DNA from: Lingula anatina
Taxonomy: Eukaryota > Brachiopoda > Lingulata > Lingulida > Lingulidae
NCBI RefSeq assembly: GCF_001039355.2
Contig: NW_019776170.1
Span: 64,001-98,316 of the forward strand
DNA: 34,316 nucleotides
Direction: 5' to 3'
In this document: positions 1 through 9,999 of the stretch, piece by piece
Position numbering within the stretch: the first letter of the stretch is position 1
How the letters are laid out: the number at the start of each line of letters is the position of its first letter
Program-made: the position numbers and the translations under genes
Notes under the pieces: model-generated
The model's input: the letters and a program-made list of their open reading frames with translations, nothing else
What the model was told of the DNA's origin: nothing
Databases searched by the model: none

Positions 1-2190
1 TCAAGACTGCATGAGCTCATTGCGTTCCGCGAAAGTTTTATGTACTATCCGAGCCGGATGGGCCAATTACGTCACACGCCCCGTGCAAAATGAGGACAAA
101 GACATAGGTCTATATCGTTTTATTTTGTCAAAACTCGATCCAGTGCTGTTTTTGCGTCACACTGACCTGAAATCTTTTCGAAGGCACCATATAAACAGAC
201 GTCATAGAACCCCTCTTTTATTTGCCTGCTATTGTATGCTTATGCTTTCGACTATTTATACAGTAGTAAGAGCATTGTGCGAGCTTCTTGTCGAGGCATC
301 GTTTACTTCTGTAAACTGTGTTATAGCCATAGCGAAGTTTGCCGAGTACTTCCGATTGACAACCAACCAATGGTGGTGAGACGTGAAATCACATGGTTAA
401 TCACTATACCCATATATGGCCGTAAAGTTTCCGGAGTTTTATTACTTTAACTTTAGAGGTCAATGCATTATCTTTTAGCAGATCGCTGATATCTACCGCT
501 GCTGAAATTATTTGGAAATATAACTTACACTCAAACCAATATGATATAATTTCTGAAGCTAATGCTATACATGTAACACACGATTTTGCTCGAGCCTACA
601 GCAAAGGGGCCTACTTTTATTACCAGTAGGTCCCTACATAATGTAGAAAATCAAAAGAAGGGTGGTTCACTTATGTGGACTATGTAGCTATATGTAGCTT
701 TTTACACTGATTTCTTCAGCCTTTTTACTGTACAATCACTGGTTATTAATAATTTTTCAATATAGCTAGCCTCACCTCGTCAACAATATAAGGTCCCGAT
801 GGACACTCACAAAAGATGAAGGCGCATCTCCTTACGGCATTGTTATCTAGTCGGTGCAGAAAAGGCTAACTGCAGCCCCTGTGGTCAATTACCTGATCGA
901 GTTTTAACTGGCATTTCAATTGCTTTAACTAACATTAAAGCAAATTTGGACGAACAACGGGGTTGGAAGCCTGTCAGCTATTGAACCAAGACAAACTACT
1001 GAAGTAATTATATTGTCAGAAGTTTGAAAGACGGTAAGTTACCTTATGAACTTCAGTTACAGGTTTGGACAGGATAGTTCAAATACTCTTGTGGGGATAA
1101 AAAGAGAACACGCCTCATTTTATATGTAAAAAAATCAACATTTGAACAAAAAAAAAAATGAAGTTGACAATACTCTGACTTTTAAAAAATATTTTGGTCT
1201 TCATTTGTGCAGAACGTTTCAAATTTTAATTTTAAAAAAGAAAAAAGATAGATTCAATTCCTGAAAAACATAGCACGGAGCATAAAATAAAACTTTTGTC
1301 CCTTTATAAAAATTATTTTAGACAAATATTTGATACGAAGTTCTCTTAAAAGAATTAAAATAAAATCTGTTGGAAATAACTATTAACTATGAATATCAAA
1401 ACAAAAACGGGATTGCTACTGAAAAACTGAACGCTGAAACAAGACGAAATTAACGTAATAATACTTACAATCAAAGGGTATTTCCCAATCTCATATCAGC
1501 TTGCCCACAAGTTTGATATGTCCGTTCTTTATGCGCGTGTGTGAGCATTCCTTTTTTACTGCCGTGCATCAATATCCGTCTCCTGACCGCGATTTTTAAT
1601 TTTAAAAAAAGTTTCAGAAAGTTCAAAGCTGGCGAACTTTGGGAAATCTCTCCAAAAACTACATGTATATAGCCACTATACCTCACGCGGGTGATAAAGA
1701 ATTCCTTACTGGACCAAAACCATTTACCTCTCGCAATGTAAGTTTACCGTATCGAAACTTTACACTCGAAAGAAGTATCATGAATAGAAACATCCAATCA
1801 ATCTCAGTATATATACAGTATACCTTCCAAATCCAGGAACGATGATTTGCAAAAAGAGAAAAACAAAAAGAATAAGAAAGCCAAAATATCCTGGCAAAAC
1901 AGAATAGCGGACTTTGCGGTTTGAAGTGCCCACGCTTGTCCGAAAAGGGGAATGTAATGACTCGTCTCTTCTATCAAATAATTGAAGTCATTATTGGTGT
2001 GACTTGCGTAATCGCAATAATGTCCAATCAGACAAAGGTGAACAGATCTACTCGCGTGTAATATAGAAAAGAGTCATCTTAAAGACAAGTGACTAACTTA
2101 TTATATTATGTGCAGGTGAACAATAAGCCGACTTTGTGGTTTCACACGGGGCAAGCAGCTCCCTATACTATAGACATGTACGTAGATTGA
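1..2190. other. No supported gene
   Basis: I see no convincing coding sequence here. Short open frames near the left edge overlap in two frames, have no recognisable domain and no splice context, so they look like chance. The first 250 bases do hold a CCAAT box followed by a CRE-like TTACGTCA and a TATA-like ATATAAAC further on, which could be a promoter, but no gene start follows that I can support. A T/A-rich, low-complexity stretch occupies about 1120-1400. Confidence 0.4.
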
Positions 2191-2555
2191 AGGGATAACA
2201 ACTGTACATTTTGGACGAAGCATAGATTTTCCTGGGGTTAACAACAATATTTTCCTACAAACCAATGGTCGATGAATCCATTTCAACATTCAAAGTTAGT
2301 CCCTGCTTTTTTTCTAAACTGTTTGTTCTTTTGTAATATCTCTTTAATAATCGTAAGTGTGATTACGTTAATCCTCTATTACTCGAATAGGGTTGCCATC
2401 TATGGAGGTCACGTGGTCCGATGGCAAGCACAGAAACCAGAATAATTGCGATAACCGCCACTTTTGTGGTATAATAGAATTTATTATATCTCTGTGAGTT
2501 CGTTACTGTGTATTTATTGTGAAATATGGATTTCATACGATGCGTTGATATCCCT
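2191..2555 (+). mobile_element. TTAA-type MITE, old copy (family C)
   Basis: The left end reads AGGGATAACAACT and the right end is its near inverse, CGTTGATATCCCT. The flanks are TTGA and TTAC, which look like decayed TTAA target duplications. The interior (about 2394-2540) matches the reverse complement of the element at 33681-34008, including a block around a CACGTG and the words GTCCGATGGCAAGCACAGA. There is no transposase frame, so it is non-autonomous. TTAA targets are typical of the piggyBac superfamily; that assignment is inference. Confidence 0.7.
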
Positions 2556-3252
2556 TTACACATAAATTTTGCTCTTTTTTTGCAATCAATTCTTCACAAA
2601 CGCGACTGAATCTATAGACTTTATTGCATTTTATTGTCAGCTTCTAAGCATCAGTAATGATTTACATGTAGTAATGAGACGATATTTCAAAAATACCCGC
2701 CATTATTGTCAGGGGGTGCAGAGAAGGGGGGGGGGAGGGGGATCCACATCCACCCCACACCCAGTATGTCATACTGCCCTCTGTCAAGGCAAGGAGTTAT
2801 AACTCCTTGGTCAAGGGGACCTTAATGGTTGATCACGTCCTCAGGTTTTTCCCATTTTGGTCCAGCTGCTGTGATTGTTTCCCGGATCCTGATCTTGACC
2901 CACTGCGCCGATTTAAAGTTGCCGATAAACGCTGTACCCATTTCCATGATTTTGACTTCTCGGAGTCGAGCATTCTTCTCCCGCAGGCTGCAACACCTGG
3001 TAATAGTTCATAATAAAATTATAGGCCCAAGTTGTAAACAATGTTTACTTGCCGAGAAACGTTCCAATTTTACCTGCCTATTAACAAGTCATTTGACTAA
3101 TTAAATAGTTAAATTAAGTAATTTACACAACAGCATTAGACAACAGAGAGAGAGCGAGAAGAAGAAGAGAAAGAAGAAGTACCGGTAGAAGTAGAATAAG
3201 AAGAAAAAGAAGCAGAGAGTGAGAGAGAAAGAAAGAGAGCGCCTTTTCAGTA
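2556..3252. other. Intergenic, low complexity, one short palindrome
   Basis: No gene seen. The stretch holds a G-run near 2729-2741, a perfect 20-bp palindrome at 2790-2809 centred on TTATAA, and a polypurine GA/GAA tract at about 3147-3240 just downstream of the minus-strand gene that ends at 3283. Confidence 0.5.
3147..3240. repeat. Polypurine GA/GAA microsatellite
   Basis: About 95 bases are almost purely A and G on the plus strand, mixing GA, GAA and GAGAAA units, interrupted by a short ACCGGTAG. It lies in the presumed 3' flank of the EGF/FN3 gene. Polypurine tracts of this kind can form triplex DNA, but nothing here shows a function. Confidence 0.8.
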
Positions 3253-3287
3253 TATAACCAAGGACGTCAATTGACGTTCTTGTTATA
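3253..3287. repeat. 35-bp near-perfect palindrome spanning a stop codon
   Basis: The two arms read TATAACCAAGGACGTCAA and TTGACGTTCTTGTTATA. They are inverse complements apart from one mismatch and one missing base. The core 3264-3277 (ACGTCAATTGACGT) is perfect and contains two back-to-back TGACGT half sites. The TAA stop of the minus-strand EGF/FN3 gene (3283-3285) lies inside the outer arm, so the mRNA could fold into a hairpin beginning at its stop codon. Confidence 0.75.
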
Positions 3288-4026
3288 ACTTACAACCCAG
3301 GGCAGATATCAGCAACAGCACCCCACCAAGAACACTGAGTATCACGTAGAATGAGACAGTATAAGGGTCTGTCGCATCGTATCCCGTCCGCACTTTCACG
3401 CATTTATTAGCAGTCCTAAACGCGTCTGATCTTAGCTGGTCGCGGGTCATCCCGGTAATTGTGGACGTCGGCACGAGACATACCACGTAAAGAACCATCC
3501 CAGCGTTCAGTCCCGACAGCGTCGCTGAGCGTGAGGTTACCGTTACAGGCGCCGTGCGGGCGTCACCGTTCGTCACGGCCGTCTCGTAGTATAGAAACGA
3601 GTACCCCGAAAGTGACGGCGTGGACGGCCATGTAAAACTCACTGACCTCGAATCGACGTTGTCGGTCACTGTGGTCAAATCGGCAATAGTGCACTGGGTT
3701 CCAAAGAAGTGTTGATAGCACTGACATTGCATTTGAGACTCGGCGTTGAGACTACACTGTCCGTTTTTACAAAATGTGTTCGACGGGCACGGCGAGTTTG
3801 ACGTCGTCGTTGCTGTCGTTATAGCTGTATTTTCACCTGCGGTTGAGGATACGTCTACTGTCGCTGTTGTGGTCAGTGTTGCGTTCGTAGACGCTGTCTC
3901 ATCGGTTGTGTTTGTCAGAATTGCAGTACTAGTTGTATTGTCAACGGCGTTGACATCGTGAAAAAATGTCCCCGCTGACAAAGCAACGATGATGAGTCCC
4001 ACTGCCGCTTTCTCCATTTTCTCCAT
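3283..4026 (-). CDS. Secreted/anchored mucin-like EGF and FN3-like surface protein
   Basis: An intact 247-residue single-exon frame. Residues 1-27 form a signal peptide (hydrophobic LIIVAL core, likely cut after VNA). Residues 28-78 are a Thr/Ser-rich mucin-like stalk with N-glycosylation sites at N30, N39 and N48. Residues 80-112 hold six cysteines (80, 86, 91, 101, 103, 112) with the C-x-C spacing of an EGF-like domain. Residues about 117-209 resemble a fibronectin type III fold: Trp133, a GYSFLYYE strand and a TLSGLNAGMVLYVV strand. The C-terminus (224-244) is a hydrophobic helix followed by only CKL, so the protein is either GPI-anchored or single-pass with almost no cytoplasmic tail. ATG at 4026 is the first Met; a second Met three codons later is equally usable. 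I do not recognise an orthologue. It is probably a lineage-specific cell-surface or matrix protein. Isolation from other exons suggests a genuine one-exon gene, but extra 5' non-coding exons cannot be excluded. Confidence 0.8.
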   Translation of the reverse strand: MEKMEKAAVGLIIVALSAGTFFHDVNAVDNTTSTAILTNTTDETASTNATLTTTATVDVSSTAGENTAITTATTTSNSPCPSNTFCKNGQCSLNAESQMQCQCYQHFFGTQCTIADLTTVTDNVDSRSVSFTWPSTPSLSGYSFLYYETAVTNGDARTAPVTVTSRSATLSGLNAGMVLYVVCLVPTSTITGMTRDQLRSDAFRTANKCVKVRTGYDATDPYTVSFYVILSVLGGVLLLISALGCKL

Positions 4027-5135
4027 TTTGTTTTAATTAGATTCCTTTTATGTTCAGCGAGACCTTCATTTCAAAAGAATCGATCGATAAGTATGTTTTT
4101 TTTTGCTTTATCAGATAAGATTTGGAGCTGGTGCACGGGAAATCTGAAATCAATGAATCGAGAAACGTTAAAATATAATATATTGATGATAATCACGATA
4201 AAGGTCTTTGTAACGTTATTGTATTCGTTTATACATGTGATGGAATAATAATAATTATTGTTAAGAATGGTGACAAAAGCAATGTATTCAGACTTAAATT
4301 GGTATATGAGTGCACAAAGGTCCTATACACACATAGGCCTACAGGCATATCTTTGTGTTAGGTACCCTAGCCTTTGGTTATTGATTATTTGCGAAATCTC
4401 TCTCGTTGTGGTCCTGGGAAGGCTGTGCAACATTTGACACATTATCCACCCCTACAAATCGGGTGTTACACCCCCTTCCCCCTCTACCCGGCCGTCCTCC
4501 ATTCACTCTCCTCCTCATCCACCTCCACTCTCTGTTGATGTCATATACGGTCACGCCGATATACTGTACTCGAAGTTATCAGTTTTCCACATGCTTTACT
4601 TTTACACGCAACTGATCAATAAAAATACGACAGATTTTAACGAACTTGACTCGATTGCGTCTGACAGGTGCGTTGTATGACCTACTCTAAGACCCGAGAC
4701 ACATCCCAAAATTGTAGACATACCTGTAGAGGTGATCGAAGCTCCTCGACTCCACCACTCTTCTTCTCCATGTCCAACATGGCCACCGCCCTATTGAATT
4801 ACAAAAGGTGGTTTTCCTATTGATCCAAAGGACGAGGACAATGCGACGCATTCCATAGGTGACGCAGAGTGCAACAGTGTGGGTATGCACTAGTACTTGC
4901 TTAGCGCTTGAGTAAACTTTAAACTTAGTCAAAACATGTTAGTCCCAAAATATGAGTCAACTAGACCAGACCTTTGCGTTTGTCCAGCGCCCACAATATA
5001 TTTGTTTGTTTGTCCAGCGTGCCCTGTCCACTCTTTACTTATTTATTTGACCTTTGGCCATGACTAATTTTATCGTGTGCGCAAGTTACGAGGTCCAACA
5101 CTCGTGCGGGTGTGCCTCCTCCCTTGAAGTACATG
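4027..5135. other. Upstream flank of the EGF/FN3 gene; no other gene seen
   Basis: On the minus strand this is the 5' flank of the surface-protein gene. A pair of facing GATA motifs (TTATCAGATAA, 4108-4118) lies about 90 bases upstream of its ATG and could be a regulatory site. A pyrimidine-rich stretch follows at about 4455-4530. Short open frames further right have no domain and no splice context, and I do not call them genes. Confidence 0.35.
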
Positions 5136-5493
5136 TAATTTGTTAATTTTTCCTTTACCGTTGAATTTCAAGCGTTTTTGCGTGTATATCGGGTTAGATT
5201 ATAATGATAAAGGAAACAAGAGAATTGTTTAAGAAGATGCCTGTAAGTGTGACTTGCTTCTGAGGTTTAATATTACATTGTATCATCATCTTGGGCATTT
5301 TAATACAGTCGNTAATTTGTTAATTTTTTCCTTTACCGTTGAATTTCACGCGTTTTTGCGTGTATATCGGGTTAGATTATAATGATAAAGGAAACAAGAG
5401 AATTAATTGTTTAAAAAGATGCCTGTAAGTGTGACTTGCTTCTGAGGTTTAATATTACATTGTATCATCATCTTGGGTATTTTAATACAGTCG
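5136..5493. repeat. Contig-join duplication around N at 5312
   Basis: The block 5136-5311 is repeated at 5313-5493, immediately after the single N. Both run from TAATTTGTTAATTTTT to AATACAGTCG. Differences are small: one base in a T-run, AAGCG versus ACGCG, a 4-base AATT insertion, and GGGCAT versus GGGTAT. The N lies exactly between the copies. This is what two unmerged overlapping contigs of different haplotypes look like, not a biological tandem repeat. Confidence 0.85.
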
Positions 5494-6254
5494 ACACGAA
5501 AATTAAAATTAGTTCAAATGTTGCAGAGCGTGACATACATGTATTTAAGTTAATCACAGCACTCGCTTTAATTTGGCACAAAGCCTTAGCTTGTTCAATT
5601 CACTGAGAAATGCTAGTAAAATGGCTTTGGTGTTTTTTGGTTTAAATATGAAAAGACTAAAAGGGAATTAAAAAGATAATCATCATATTTGCATAATCTC
5701 TGAGGTAATATTGTGATTATTTCACAAATAGGTTCTATTTAGGGACGAAATTAGGCAAACAAATCGATAAGATGGTTAAGGAGCGCGTCCGACACTAACT
5801 TTTAGAAAGTCAGAATTTTCATTTTTACTCCTAATTTTCTTTTTGGCATTTCCCTCCTTTAAATAATAGTTTAAAAAATAGGTCGTGAAATTTAGCTTTT
5901 TGATCTTTAAAAAATCATGTGTTTAATTTACAAAATTAATTTATTTTGTATACCGACCCTGTATGGTCGCCAACCGACTTCTGACAATTGTTAACCATCA
6001 ATTTTGACAGGCCTCATGATGCATTGTTTTTCAGTTTTCATTATCTTATGATAAAGATCAATAATGATATGCCACAAAAATAAATAAAAAAAGAGCCAAC
6101 TTCTTCAAGGAAGCAACTGATTGCGAAGGTAGTATGTTCGTTATCAGACAATACTCCAGATGGTCTTCTTGGAAGTTGTTTTTCAAATTGTGATTGTTGA
6201 GTTGCGACTTTCTTCTCTAACGCAATGGTCTTATTGCGCATGTCTCTTCACTTA

Positions 6255-6349
6255 GCAAGTAAACTTCCGGTATATGTCACAACTCTCGGCAACTTCAAGT
6301 TGCGGTTTTATTTGCTCAAAAGTTGTCGAATTTAAGATTAAGGCTACAG
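6255..6349 (+). promoter_or_regulatory. Candidate OTUD3 promoter and first non-coding exon, allele 1
   Basis: An ETS-type site, ACTTCCGG (6263-6270), lies in a block that is very similar in the second allele (9905-9999). The block ends at CTACAG followed by GTGGAC, a possible splice donor at 6349/6350. A strong acceptor (TTGCTTTTCAG, ending 7163) precedes the coding exon. ETS sites are common in TATA-less housekeeping promoters, so a leader exon here spliced to 7164 is plausible. The placement is inference; no transcript evidence is available. Confidence 0.35.
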
Positions 6350-7364
6350 GTGGACCAAGAACTAAAGTTGTAAGGTACATTTATGTTTGTTTTTGTATTA
6401 TAATGGATAATATTATATAGTCTAAAGCGTATTTAAACAGTGTTGTCATGTGTCCAATTTAGCGTTTCTCTCACGTCCATGAAAAATTACCCTGTACTGG
6501 AGTAATGAAACCTCACCCGACATCCCATTGTATAGGTTTTCATGTGCATTGAATAGCACATTCATATTTTTTAAGATGAATAAATTGGCTTTAGATATTA
6601 TGCTTTCATTCAAAAGATGAGCTCTCTTCAAATTTGTCGCCAAGAAAATCGGGAGATGTGTGTATTTTTGACCTTGGGTTGGACGATGAAAACCAGTGTC
6701 ACTGATATGTATACTGGTCTCAGGCTATTTATTATTTTCTTTCATTTTTTAGCAAATATATTTTTACTGTTGCTGTGTGTTTATACTTATTTAAAGTGCA
6801 CATGTGTCATTCCAATGATTTATGAGTTAGAGTTTTTTTTAGATAATTCAATCTGGTAGAAAATTGCTGATAGGATACCCTTAAGCACTCTTCAGCCATC
6901 TAATGTCAGATACAAACTAATGCATCATTCTGATACATTTGCTTAGGTTTCTTTATTTTAACAAGACTGCCAGTTTTGAAAAATTGGACAAATTGCTGAT
7001 AGGAAACCTTGAAGCACTCTTCAACCAGCTAACATCAGATACAAACACACCATTCTTATACATTTTGCTGTAGGTTTCTTTATATTTGAACATGACTGCC
7101 AATTTCAAAGGTCATGAGAAAGTAACCAACATTTACCATCTAATGTGTTGTATTGCTTTTCAGGTTGTGAAGTAGATGTTTATTGCTGAAGTAGAAGAAC
7201 GCTTAAGGAAAACATCCAGAATTATCTTGAGGATATTTTTTCTTTAATGTGAGCTGAACCTAGAAAAGATAGATTGTACGTACTCTTTTATAAGTTGTCC
7301 AGAGAAATCATTAGTCATACCCTCTTTTGTATGAAGACACATGACAAAGGTACCGTGACTGCAC

Positions 7365-9439
7365 ATGTCAGGAAGATCAAAAGGCTCAGGTCATCGTAAT
7401 TTAACCAAAGGTCAGAGACTCGACGCCATGGCTCGCAAGAAGGACGAGCGTGCAGTCCGGCAAGCGCACCAAAGAACTAAGAAAATGGAGTCATACCTTG
7501 CAGACGATGATAATTTTGGCAGTTTTAAGAACCAGCTTGGGAAGCTTGGGTTGGAGTTGAGAGATATTCCAGGAGATGGGTAAGCTGTGGTATGAGTGTT
7601 GTCATCTTTTCGAAGTCAAATGTCTCTGACGGGACACACCACTCCTAGTGCTAAATAATTTTTTACTCAAAATAAGTGATAGGTGGCAGTTTTCTATGTT
7701 TAACTATTACTTCTGATTAGTTTAACATATTTGGGTGATAAAAACTTGAAAAAATAACCTAATATCTGACTCAGGCCAATATGACCATATGTCCCGTCAG
7801 AGACAATTTTTTTTCCTTTATGTTTCCCAGTGGCTCACAGAAAAAGTACTGGGAGTACATCAATGAAACTTACATTGTCTGAAAATTTGATTTGTTTTCT
7901 ACAAAAATATAAAAATTTCAAATTTCAATGAAACAAAAAAAAAAAAAAAAATTGACACCCATGGCACCGTTACCGTGTTTTGACCCCAGAATAGATTTAT
8001 GTTGTCAGCAAGGGTTTTCCCAGCAAACTGCCCAGCCGTCTCTAGGACGGCTGCAGCTGCCAGCATCGTGGGATGGCCTATATTTTCAAAGATGACTGGA
8101 GGGCTTATGTTTTTTTTTTTTTGAAATATGTTTGCTTTAGCCATATTTGGACTCCCTGAAATTTTGTAGGAAATTACAGGTGGTAATTTTGGATGGCCTG
8201 TACCTCCAATTACTGGTAGCTTTTACACTGTTGTAAGAAGACACATGAGATACTACGAAGTTGTCTAATTATAAACAAAAAAAATCCACTCATAATTTTA
8301 GCATCAATAATCTGGAAAAAATCTAGGAACTTGAATTCTACTGACTTAAAGGTACATACGAACCGAGCATCAGTGGAGCGTGGATTCCCAGTAACACATG
8401 TAAACCACTTCTACTAGTTTCTTATATGACTCAAATAAATTCGACATGCCAAGGGATAAACTGAATAGATCACTTGATCAGCCATAAAAGACCTTTAGCC
8501 AGCTCCTTTCTTAAAATTTTTTGGTTGTAAATTTAACCTACTTTCGTGACCTACTTTCCTGCCCCATTGACATACAGCTTAGAATGCCAGCAGAAAAATC
8601 TGTTCAAACATCATTTTTTGGTAAAATTAAACAATGCCTTTTGGAAATTCTCTTAGTTATACTACTTGAAACTATATTCTGGCATTTGGTTGGTTTTTGT
8701 GACAAAAAAGTGACTTTGTATGCATCTTTAAGTATCAGTAAAATGTAATCATTATAAGCAAAAGTAAAAAAGAAATTAAAAGAAAATCCATTTATAACAG
8801 AATACCACTAAGTGTTGTTAATCAGTAGCACTTCTCTTGCTCCAGGAACTGTCTGTTTCGAGCTCTTGGGGACCAACTGGAAGGCCATGCTCGCAACCAC
8901 TATAAACACAGACTGGACACCACAGAGTATATGATACAGAACAAGCAAGACTTTGAACCTTTTGTGGAAGATGATGTTCCCTTTGAAAGACACAGTGAGT
9001 GATAGGCTTCATTTATTTGCCTCTTTCTCTCTCTCTTTATAGAAAAAAATTTTTTAAAAATTCCAAACAAGTTTAACGCTAACACTAAATGTCCGAATGG
9101 ATTCATTAACCATTTGTAAGTATGGGGAAATCATTGTTTCCCCCATGAAAATCCTTTTTTTTTCATTAAAACAAAAAGTTGTTATCCTTCTAAATATGCA
9201 TACAAATAAGGACTTATCAAGTGACCTTGGGTCAGTTAAACATATAGTAAAAATCACAAAAAATTCCAAATAAATATAATTGATGGAACTATTTTGTTAT
9301 TTGATCTTCACCCGTTTTTCTCCCAGTTGCTCTACTGAAGAAGCAAGGCACATACGCTGGAAATGACGCTTTGGTGGCTTTTGCCCGACTCCATGGAGTG
9401 AATGTTGTGATACATCAGCTCAGTTCTCCCCTGTGGCAG
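7365..9439 (+). CDS. OTUD3: OTUD3 deubiquitinase, exons 1-3, partial (allele 1)
   Basis: Three coding exons with clean GT-AG borders: 7365-7579, 8846-8994 and 9327-9439, encoding residues 1-159. An in-frame TGA three codons before ATG 7365 fixes the start. OTU-domain proteins are cysteine proteases that cleave ubiquitin from substrates; OTUD3 is a cytoplasmic family member. The catalytic Asp71 and Cys74 sit in the [14 protein letters not shown] motif, split by intron 1 after two bases of Gly72. The basic N-terminus ([14 protein letters not shown]), DFEPFVEDD and the [10 protein letters not shown] and VVIHQL blocks are typical of OTUD3. The piece ends at the contig break at 9462, so the catalytic His exon and the C-terminus are missing here. 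The translation of exons 1-3 appears identical to the second copy at 11015-12344; the base changes I saw are synonymous. Confidence 0.93.
7604..7987. mobile_element. Allele-specific insertion with 16-bp perfect inverted repeats
   Basis: These 384 bases in intron 1 are absent from the other allele, where GAGTGTTGTC joins directly to AGAATAGACTTATG (near 11251). Within it, TGTCTCTGACGGGACA (7621-7636) is perfectly inverted at 7790-7805, bounding a 185-bp unit. The remainder to 7987 includes an A-run of about 18 (near 7935-7951). There is no coding capacity. It could be one MITE with flanking DNA lost from the other allele, or a composite; the ends outside the inverted repeats show no clear target duplication. 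Confidence 0.6.
8350..8727 (+). mobile_element. TTAA-flanked MITE in OTUD3 intron 1 (family B), filled site
   Basis: A 378-bp insertion flanked by TTAA at 8346-8349 and 8728-8731. The ends are imperfect inverted repeats: AGGTACATACGAAC and, on the opposite strand, AGATGCATACAAAG (10 of 14 match). The other allele (about 11624-11642) reads CTGACTTCAGTATTAG, which is the empty site with a single TTAA-like TTCA, so the insertion is precise. Related sequence occurs inverted at 31618-31800 and 32251-32600. There is no transposase. A TTAA target duplication suggests piggyBac-type mobilisation. Confidence 0.75.
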
Positions 9440-9462
9440 GTGAGTGCTATTATTGTACCACN

Positions 9463-9689
9463 TGTAATTGACTTGTAAAAATGTAGCGTCCGTCCCCTGT
9501 TTGAGACCCATCCAGTCATTTTAGTGTCAAACAAAAACAAAGAGAAACGGTGCAAAAACATTTGAAGGGATTATGCCCAAGATCTATACTAATGCCCTAC
9601 TGGTATTCAAACCTCTGTTGGGTGAAGTTCATATTTGGTCGAAAGTGGACCATAAAGTGTACATCTGATTGTGAAATAGCCGATAGTTT
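9463..9689. other. Unique start of contig 3
   Basis: About 225 bases between the N at 9462 and the start of the duplicated block. They have no match in the corresponding position of allele 1 (about 5800-6030), so the haplotypes differ structurally just upstream of the putative promoter. No gene seen. Confidence 0.5.
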
Positions 9690-9904
9690 TTCAGTTTTCA
9701 TTATCTTATGATAAAGATCAATAATGATATGCCACAAAAATTAATAAAAAAAAGCCAACTTCTTCAAGGAAGCAACTGATTGCGAAGGTAGTATTTTCGT
9801 TAGCCTACTCCAGCTGGTCTCAAAGTTGTTTTTCAAATTGTGATTGTTGAGTTGCGTCTTTCTTCTCTAACGCAATGATCTTATTGCGCATGTCTCTTCA
9901 CTTA

Positions 9905-9999
9905 GCAAGTAAACTTCCGGTATATGTCACAACTCTCGGCAACTTCAAGTTGCGGTTTTATTTGCTCAAAAGTTGTCGAATTTAGGATTAAGGCTACAG
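9905..9999 (+). promoter_or_regulatory. Candidate OTUD3 promoter/leader exon, allele 2
   Basis: The counterpart of 6255-6349, with the same ETS-type ACTTCCGG (9913-9920) and the same CTACAG/GTGGAC possible donor. The probable acceptor for the coding exon is at 10813/10814. The donor-like step further right in allele 1 (TAAGGTACAT) is not conserved here (TAAAGTACAT), which favours the earlier donor. Confidence 0.33.

Larger units (their letters stand above)
6031..9439 (+). repeat. OTUD3 5' half, allele 1 copy of a duplicated block
   Basis: From TTTTTCAGTTTTCATT near 6031 to the end of exon 3 this block is paired with 9690-12344. The copies align throughout apart from small changes, microsatellite length changes and two large insertions in this copy, 7604-7987 and 8350-8727. 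The copy stops at the N at 9462, 22 bases after exon 3. Confidence 0.85.

Noticed and set aside
11-379. 122-codon open frame at the left edge
   Set aside because: It overlaps a second open frame, has no domain or conserved motif, and no splice or start context. Likely chance.
8521-8748. 75-codon frame in OTUD3 intron 1
   Set aside because: It lies inside a TTAA-flanked MITE absent from the other allele. Noted as a weak shared frame only.
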